64,000 bases of DNA from Tetracladium setigerum. Lineage: Eukaryota; Ascomycota; Leotiomycetes; Helotiales. Where the stretch lies: the NCBI GenBank assembly GCA_031472005.1, contig PZJY01000012.1, positions 620,001 to 684,000 on the forward strand. Direction: 5' to 3'. The notes below the pieces were generated by a model, which was given only the letters and a program-made list of their open reading frames with translations, made no database searches and was not told the origin of the DNA. A program made the translations under genes and the position numbers. How positions within the stretch are numbered: position 1 is the first letter of the stretch; each line of letters begins with the position of its first letter. Positions 57,369 through 64,000 of this stretch are shown here, piece by piece.

Positions 57369-57401
57369 AAAAAAAAACATAAAAAAACATAAAAAAAACA
57401 T
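57369..57401. repeat. A-rich repeat, three copies of A(7-9)CAT
   Basis: Three consecutive units of seven to nine A followed by CAT. Simple sequence; no function inferred. Confidence 0.8.
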
Positions 57402-58205
57402 TTATGATAGGTTCTTCATACCCTCTCCCCAAAAAGAAACCTAAAAAGATAGACGTAAAAAGGTGCAAAAACTCACATCTCCTAACTTAGTTAAGAGGGA
57501 AGAGAAAAACCTAGGCGGTACAGGTTTTTTTTTCGGTGGTTGGCGTGTTAGTTGTTGTTTTTTGGTGGCCAGTCGATTTTATCCCTTTGAATCCTCCTGT
57601 TACCAACGGTCTGACTAGATACACTTTATCGGTGTACACCTTCCGTAGCTGAGATGGGTTTGGCATATTTGAATTTATATATGTGTATGAAATATGTTGG
57701 GAAGGCGAGTGAAGAAAGGTGAGGTGAGGAGATGAGCAGCGTGAGCTGTCTCGCCGCCTGCCTCCATTTCGGGTTTCTTTTTCTTTCAAAAATCCGAAAC
57801 ATCAGGATGACCAGCTTGTTCCAATGATGAGAGTTATACAAAGTTATATTCTTAGGTCGAGCTTTGTACAACCGAATTCTCTCATATTAATGTTTCGATG
57901 AAGTCTATCGGATCAACGCCAAAAACTAAGTACACGAACGGGATTAAACGTGGTGAGCAACAAAATTCGCAAGGATTTTCATCTTTCGTCTTCACCAAAA
58001 AAGGCTTCTCAAGTTATCAAAAGACTCTCTCGGGTCACCGACAGAATTTCAAAATCAAACAAAACGAACGGATGGAAATTGGCAAAAAGCTTTCAAGTTT
58101 CTTCCTCGTCAAACCCCAAACCTCAAACTTACTCAAGTAAGAAGAGAATGAATAATCTACGCAAACAGAAATACAAAACAACACAAATGCAAGCAAAGAC
58201 CGAAA

Positions 58206-58394
58206 TTAAAATTTAACACACGAAAGATCCAAATCTCCTTCATATGCTAAGAAAGCATGAAGTAAAAGCTGCTCTTCTCGATACTTTCGAGTAGAGCATC
58301 CTCTCCCCTCTTTCAATCGATCAATCCATCCACCATAACGTTGTAAACACTTCTTCCTCATTCCTCGTCGTTCTTCCTCGCATGATCCGATCAT
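58206..58394 (-). CDS. Weak small ORF (62 residues), possible exon
   Basis: ATG at 58394, protein basic in the middle with two cysteines 18 residues apart (KKCLQRYGGWIDRLKEGRGCS) and a helix-like tail (LLLHAFLAYEGDLDL). It looks more protein-like than its surroundings, and a TAG acceptor-like site lies just upstream, so it may be the last exon of a small spliced gene. No family recognised. Confidence 0.28.
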   Translation of the reverse strand: MIGSCEEERRGMRKKCLQRYGGWIDRLKEGRGCSTRKYREEQLLLHAFLAYEGDLDLSCVKF

Positions 58395-58962
58395 GCCATC
58401 TATCAGGTTATTCCTAGTTATATATGTCTCGCTATGGGACGCTCTATATTAGGGCGATCCTAAGGAAGCTTGTGTTTGTGCAGCGGAGGAGAACGTGCGT
58501 ACATCAACCCACTGCGTACACTACTGTAAGTCTTACAGTACTTAGAAGCTCCGCTCCAGTTTGAGACTTGCCACTTACGAAAGAGAAACCACCAAGAGCC
58601 GGAAGAAGTTTTTTTTTTAACTTACTGTATCAAAAAGGAGACCTCGGTTGTTATTAATTTGTGTTTGATATTTTCTAGTTCAGATTACTCCGTACAAGGG
58701 TATCGATGCGTCTAATAACTAAAGAAGGCCCCTCCCAACCGCCCAAGTGCGCAAATGCAAAAAGGAAAAAAAAGACATAGTGTGCCGCCGTCCCATCCTA
58801 TTCCTGTACATCATCTAATCTATTTGAATTCTTATTTTGAGTCGTGAGACATTAATGTGCGTTTCGTTCACAGTCTAGTCATTAAGATACTCTTCCCACT
58901 CTTCGCGCTGCGCGAATCCCACTCGCGCTCTTCACTTCGACTGCCAATACTCTCATCACTTA

Positions 58963-60168
58963 TTATCCTGTCCTCCTCGACAGCTCATGCGGTACCGAGT
59001 CAATCTTAACCGTAACCTCGCCCTTGACTGTGATCTCACCCAAACCATACAGATTTTCCACACTCTCGCTCGTTCGGTCATTACTCCTGCGCACGCGACC
59101 GCTGCCGTTACGTTCGTGTTTCTTGCCTTTGTTGTGGTTGTTGCCTGCGGCCTGGATGATGGTCGTTGTGCCGAGTTTGTGTCCTTTGCCCATGAAAGCG
59201 AATGTTTCGAGGCCGGTTTCCTCGCCGGGTGGGTATTCGCTAAAGACGATTTCTCGTCTGGTCGTTGCGTATAGGAGGACGTCTAACCAGCCGTTGGAGG
59301 CTATCATGGCACCTGCTACACAGAAATAGGCGAGACCGACGTGGCCACCTCGGAGGGCGTAGATTCGACCGGCTGCGAGGGGGGTGGTGCAGACGGTGTA
59401 GATGAGTGGGTAGATTACCATGAGTGGTGTGGCGCCTTCGACTGTTTGGGGAGTGAGACTGGTGTCTGTCCGGTTTTTGGAGGCACGGAGGAAGACGAGA
59501 ATGAAGGTGTAGGTGATGATGCAGGTGAAGATACAGAGGAACATCCAGAAGTAATGCAACCAGAGACGCTCGTGGGGGTATTTATTGTTGACCCAGCACT
59601 GGAGGTGAATATGTTAGTTGGGAAGATGGTGAGAGTTGAGAGGTAAACTAACCCATGCTCCTGCTCTGACATAAAAGTCTTCGCCGTGTATTATAGGTCC
59701 CAATGCTCCGAGCAGGTAGACGAAAACCCAGCAGCCCGTGATGGAACTCCAGAAGACTGCGGTCGACGGCCTGTATCCTTTTACAACGCCAAGGAAGGTG
59801 TGTATACCGATTGCTGTGATCATAATCGAAGATGCTAGATCTCCAGTGCTCACGAACCAGCCCTGAGCCCAACATGTTGTCGTTCCAACCTGAATAGAAT
59901 TGTTTTTAAGTGATTCAAGATTGAGCATAAATGCCATTGCTTGTTGGATATCGGCAAAGAGAAGGTTGTATATGAGAATCAAGAACTGATTGGTCGGTTG
60001 TGAAAATCCGGACTTCCATCTCCAGGTGATCAGTCTCCAGGTCAAGTAGAGAAAGAGACTTGTTGAAGCGATAAATGACAAAAGACCGAGTGATGCCACT
60101 GCTATCAGTCCTCTACTGAGGACTTCAGGCAGTGGTGACAATGTCCTCGATTGCTCATCCAGTTCCAT
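58963..60168 (-). CDS. Seven-transmembrane GPCR-like protein
   Basis: Two exons (60168-59653, 59598-58963) encode 383 residues. A short extracellular head (MELDEQSRTLSPLPE) is followed by seven hydrophobic segments, with a long TM3 region (CWAQGWFVSTGDLASSIM) and NGWLDVLLYATTRREIVF after TM7, a pattern seen in fungal GPCRs (TRR near the cytosolic end). The C-terminal tail is about 85 residues, Ser/Arg/Asn-rich, suitable for regulation. The 54-nt intron has a GTTAGT donor and CCAG acceptor. Ligand and class are not assigned; nutrient or environmental sensing is the family expectation. Confidence 0.8.
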
Positions 60169-61635
60169 GGCGGTGGCTTGCTAAGGCTGCAGAGGATAAG
60201 TGACATCTTGGACGGGAGGTCGAAGGCTTTTGTCTAATCTGAAGATCTTATGAGCAGCTAGCCGTTTCCAGTCTCTACGGAGTGGCCCATGATGCTATCT
60301 GTGCGTGCGGCGAACGCAATATGGCGGAGGAAGCTGAGGGGAGAACCCACGAGGCACGTTAAGCATGGCCACAAGGATTATGCATCAAATGGAGAGGCGA
60401 TCTCACATCTGCCCCTTGCAGATTTGACGGAGGAAGCTCTGAAAACGTTCGTAGTCCGAGAGATTGATTGGAAGAACTGTCCCAGAAGCGCTTCTCAGCA
60501 TTCCTCGATAGGCAATTGCCCAGGGTATTAAGCTCCTCGCTTGCTCTTGAGAGTTTTTCCGTCGTTGTCATGGAGGAGATGGAGCGAGCTGGATCTCGGA
60601 GAGAAGATCCAAATTCCCGACCTTATTTCACAACTCGACTCGCTAGCAAATGATGATGGCTCATCATCCAACAATTTGAATTCTCTCATCCGACAGTACA
60701 TTGATCATTGATCATTGATCATTGTTTCTCACCGAGGGCTTTTCGATTGGTTCTCAAAAGCTTTCAGTCCTGCATCGTTGAGGATGTTGAAAGAGATCTT
60801 GTAACCTTACAGTAAGATCTCACAATTCCAAGCCCACGAACACCAGTGGTAGAGGGGGTGAACGCTGCCTGACTCGAGGGAAAACGCCACATCTGCAACG
60901 GCAGGGCAAAGCAAAGCTGGGCCAACTTCAACTCCTTCTCTAAGAAATATTAGACGAAGTACGGAGTTACAATCGAATCAAACGATACTAGGGGGATCCA
61001 GGTCAGGGTAAATATGTAGGTAGGCAGCAGGCACCGGGGGCTAGAGTCGCTAGACAGACATCGTGGGTTTCCTGGATAAATAGCTACAGTAGCACCAAAC
61101 TCCAAAAGTGAAACATCCGAGAAACTCTCATGACTGGTGAGAGTTTGTGAATGTGTGGAATGTGGAATGAAATGGCGACAAAACGGCCTTCCACAGCTTG
61201 CACCCCCGATGGTGGCGTTTTTTGGTCAACCGTCAACGGTGAAATGTCCGAAAAAAAAAAGGAAACGGCATCACGGTTGGCTTACGACTCGGCGAGTCGG
61301 CTGCTGCTCTCGTAAATGCACTTGCGGCCAGACCGAAATTTGGTCGAATCCTGGGAATCTTCCTTCTTCTTGCCCTTCTAGAATTAAATGCAACCCTGAC
61401 AGCAATTGATATGTGTCACGTGGAAATTGGACATTGAGTATCCTCCGAAGCGTTACGTTTATTTGTGAGCTCCGTCCCACTTGAGTAACAGTGACCAAGG
61501 CGCGAAGGAAAATCTGACTATTACTTCTAGGTGGGAAAGGGGTTTGATCTCTTTGATCTCTTTGTCTCCTCATCTCTTTGTTTCTTTAAATTATCGCCAT
61601 ATCTCCCCCTGAAGCTATCGACTAATCGGAGTTCC
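60169..61635. other. Intergenic with possible coding relics and a 7-nt tandem repeat
   Basis: About 1.5 kb. Short stretches at 60430-60700 read like decayed coding DNA (LTEEALKTFVVREIDW in one frame, EKIQIPDLISQLDSLAND in another) but no model holds. An ATTGATC repeat is at 60700-60724. A run of ten A at 61251-61260 is also present. It includes the GPCR promoter. Confidence 0.4.
60700..60724. repeat. ATTGATC tandem repeat, 3.6 copies
   Basis: Three perfect copies and a partial copy of the heptamer ATTGATC. It contains overlapping palindromic TGATCA sites. Confidence 0.9.
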
Positions 61636-62428
61636 TCATGTGGCTGGTCCTCTCAAGAGCGGCTCTCTCTCATTGCCTGCTTGTTCCTCATCCACAGGTG
61701 CATCCTCAGCATATTTCAGATCATAGACCGCATACCCAAGGGTTGGGTAAAACAGAATCCTGAAGCGAACGTCAGTATGGTATGCTTCCTCACCAACAGG
61801 ATATAATGAAATGGCAAACTAACGGCAACACCATGAAGGACAAGACAGCCCGAACAATCTTTCTCAATCGATATCCATCTGGTTCACTGTAATAGCCGTC
61901 CCATGGAGCAAAGATGCTATCGAGGAGCAGCCATAGCCAGAGTGCAGTGCTGAGACTAGCCTTCACGATCTCAAGATAGTAGGTGGAAGTCTTCGTGTTC
62001 TTGGGATGGCGTTGAACGATGATGATGAAGAGAACTCCAGCGGCCATCAATCCGGTGCATGCAGCAGTGCTGATGACTTGTTAGACGGACGCTTGTGAGC
62101 TGTTGATATCGCTGATAAAAACTTACATGAAGGTGTAGATGCGTATACTTTGGTAGTATCTATGTATTGAGATTTTGGGATTAGCGTTGGTACTTTCCTC
62201 AAAACCCACCACTCCCCAGGAGAACGGGGCAAGATCGGCTAAGGTATCTGATGAACTACATTGCTCGAAATTGTACTCCGTAAGATTAAACATGTACAGT
62301 AGGAAATGGGCACTTTACACTAGTGCTTCCCATGCTCGTTCCCCCATGAGCAACATCGTTGGAAGAGCGGTTATGGCTTGGAAGATGCCGGCCGTGCGGA
62401 CCATCTGTTGACCTAAAGAGCGTTCCAT
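61636..62428 (-). CDS. Small four-TM protein with acidic dileucine tail
   Basis: Four exons (62428-62319, 62159-62127, 62069-61824, 61759-61636) join in frame to 170 residues. Introns are 159, 57 and 64 nt with GTAAAG, GTAAGT and GTTAGT donors and TAG/CAG acceptors. The protein has about four hydrophobic segments (QAITALPTMLLMG, LMAAGVLFIIIV, TALWLWLLLDSIF, AVLSFMVLPILFY) and a cytosolic tail (KYAEDAPVDEEQAGNE) that ends near EREPLLRG. An acidic dileucine of this type is a known signal for sorting to vacuole or endosome. Family and function unknown; the small exons kept it from being obvious. Confidence 0.7.
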
Positions 62429-63525
62429 GGCTTCGCTTCGTTTTTCTTGCACAAGAAGATGATACTGAAGTGATGCAAGTTGTGATTGAAGAAAGGAGAT
62501 TGAAAATAGTTAACTTTGATGGTTACCTGAAGAGCGCGCGTTGTGTTCAGTTAGAAGATTGGGTAGCCTTGCTGTGCCGCTTGGTGGTAATCTTAAATTT
62601 TTCAGGCAACAAAACCTTTGTCTGTCTTGCCGCATTTCTGATGAAACGAGTCTGATCACTTTTCGTCGATTACTGAGAAGGTGATATCAAAGTTGCAACC
62701 ACAATTTCTCAGGTTGAATAAATATGTACGAAATTGTACAACATTGAGTGCTGCTAGAAACGCGGTGAATAAAGTCCTAAGCTAAGGCACTGCTTGATAT
62801 CTGCCATTAGAAAAAAAGGTATAGACGAATATACGATGGAATTTGAAAGTAATCAAACTGAGAAACTCTCCAGAGCCTCTCTGGAGTAGTGAAACCTTGC
62901 TCAATATTAGTTCTACGAAACCGCGCTTGAAGAAGTTGCAAAAGGCTTTCTTTCACACATTTGTAGTGCCGGCCCGACAAAACCTAGCAATTTGCTTGAA
63001 TTTAAATATTGGACTATCGTAGTGAGTGATGATTTTCAACAAGAACTCAACATATGAACAATAATTAGAACTCTCTACCATTCCCAATATGGAGAACTCT
63101 TTGAAATGAAAAGGAAAGGACTGGGTTAAGGTCACGTGTTAGAGGACCCGCTCCTCTAGCCAACCAAATGCGGCCTAGATGCTACGTCAGAAGAGTCGCC
63201 GACTCAAGCGAGTGCAGTTTTTCCTCAGCGTTATTTGCCTCTTTGAATTGAGATTGCAGGAATTCTGATATTCTTTCAACTCCCTTTATATTCTCATCCA
63301 ATATCTGCCAAAATTCTGCACATTCGACATCACCTCGTTTGAGCACTCTTCTCTTCCCTGATTTCTATCCATCAGGCTTCTTTCAATAGCCCTGACTTGA
63401 TACTGCGCTAGCGACAGGCTGAAAAACCCCCACCAAGATTTCTTTCCCCTCCATTGATAACAGCCCAACTTCCACCTTTCTTCAACACCACCAACCCACA
63501 ACTTTACAACCACTACTTTTACAAC
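62429..63525. promoter_or_regulatory. Divergent promoter region, four-TM protein and ARB1
   Basis: About 1.1 kb between two divergently transcribed genes. The last 200 nt before 63526 are pyrimidine-rich, typical for a highly expressed gene. No gene seen. Confidence 0.45.
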
Positions 63526-64000
63526 ATGGTTTCCGCTTCAAAGGCAGCCCGTGATGCTAAGAGAGCCGCTGAAGGCAAGGTCCCCAAGAAGACCGTTGCC
63601 TCGCGATCCAAGGCGGGGTCAAAAGTTCCATCGGGCGCTTCCTCAGTCGCTGGTGACGAGACACCGCCCCTTCTCGATGCCGAGGGAAACCCTCTCCCAG
63701 AGGATGAGCAACCTGCGACTTCCAGCAAGAAGATGGAGGAGGTGAAGAGATTGGCAGAGCAGATGGACAAGCACGGTCTCTCTGACCGTGTCACTACCGG
63801 TGTTCTCAGCTCCCTCAAGTCGAGCAGAGATGTCAAGATTACAGCCGCCTCGCTGGTTTTCCACGGACGAGTCCTCATTACCGATACCACCTTGGAACTT
63901 ACATATGGCCGCAGATACGGTCTCCTTGGTGAGAACGGTTGCGGAAAGTCCACCCTCTTGAAGGCAATCGACAAGCGGGAATACCCCATTCCCGAACAGG
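63526..64000 (+). CDS. ARB1: ABC-F ATPase Arb1-like, 5' end (cut by window edge)
   Basis: The first 158 residues, truncated at the window end. MVSASKAARDAKRAAEGKVPKK is a basic head as in Arb1. Next come a Ser/Pro-rich segment and MEEVKRLAEQMDKHGLSDRV, then VTGVLSS-like TTGVLSSLKSSRDVKI, LVFHGRVLITDTTLELTYG and the first Walker A GENGCGKST (about 139-147). The first ABC cassette continues beyond the window. Arb1 is a soluble ABC-F ATPase known in yeast to help ribosome subunit biogenesis and quality control; no membrane segments are expected. Confidence 0.9.
   Translation, partial: MVSASKAARDAKRAAEGKVPKKTVASRSKAGSKVPSGASSVAGDETPPLLDAEGNPLPEDEQPATSSKKMEEVKRLAEQMDKHGLSDRVTTGVLSSLKSSRDVKITAASLVFHGRVLITDTTLELTYGRRYGLLGENGCGKSTLLKAIDKREYPIPEQ

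Larger units (their letters stand above)
56664..58962. other. Gene-poor segment
   Basis: About 2.3 kb. It contains an A-rich triple repeat of AAAAAAACAT type (57369-57401) and several chance frames. A 62-residue frame at 58206-58394 is listed separately. It should carry the promoter of the orphan gene (56663) and 3' region of the GPCR gene. Confidence 0.45.

Noticed and set aside
57511..57871. Frames on the minus strand near 57.6 kb
   Set aside because: Simple-sequence composition and no splice or domain support.
1..64000. tRNA genes and CRISPR arrays
   Set aside because: No cloverleaf with A/B boxes was recognised and no regularly spaced repeats; CRISPR is not expected in a fungal nuclear genome.

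Overview
The window reads as nuclear chromosomal DNA of a filamentous ascomycete. Genes are split by short introns (about 43-180 nt) with GTRNGT-like donors, CTRAY-like branch sites and YAG acceptors. The gene content is typical of Pezizomycotina. Protein resemblances (a celp0028-type secreted protein, HREVPP-type acid phosphatase, the fungal conserved C-terminal module in the pseudogene) make a leotiomycete, possibly Sclerotiniaceae, my best guess; that placement is recalled resemblance, not a search result. I saw no tRNA, rRNA, CRISPR array or intact transposon.

Layout. 0.8-7.8 kb: an OCRL-like inositol 5-phosphatase, then proteasome ATPase RPT2 divergent from the E2 enzyme UBC1. 8.4-9.5 kb: an unresolved multi-exon gene. 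10.6-20.8 kb: a membrane GT2 glycosyltransferase, a 1233-residue Trp-Gly repeat protein, a celp0028-like secreted protein, and a 99-residue cysteine-rich secreted protein recovered from four small exons. 21.1-31.6 kb: histidine acid phosphatase, ABCC transporter, DHA1-type MFS transporter and a phosphoribosyltransferase-fold protein, all on the minus strand. 31.9-45.3 kb: a weak ORF, MCT-like transporter, pyridoxal-reductase-like AKR, BMT5-like rRNA methyltransferase, SUMO E1 subunit AOS1, a conserved unknown and a BAR-domain protein. 45.3-61.6 kb is gene-poor: a Gly/His-rich small protein, a protease/coiled-coil/zinc-finger protein, a decayed gene beside it, an orphan protein and a GPCR. 61.6-64 kb: a four-TM protein and the 5' end of ARB1, cut by the window edge.

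Together these are mostly housekeeping functions (ubiquitin/SUMO/proteasome, ribosome biogenesis, phosphoinositide and membrane traffic), with transporters and secreted proteins between them. I see no biosynthetic cluster. The most unusual items are the H/D/S-triad protease fused to 21-residue coiled-coil repeats and a Cys/His finger module, the WG-repeat protein, and the hidden small secreted protein.

A caution for every reader: six otherwise well-conserved genes (UBC1, WG protein, acid phosphatase, ABCC, AKR, AOS1) contain eleven frame breaks. Each is repaired by adding one base at or beside a short homopolymer, and none needs a base removed. This looks like systematic base loss in the assembly rather than biology, so these are annotated as intact genes with flagged positions.
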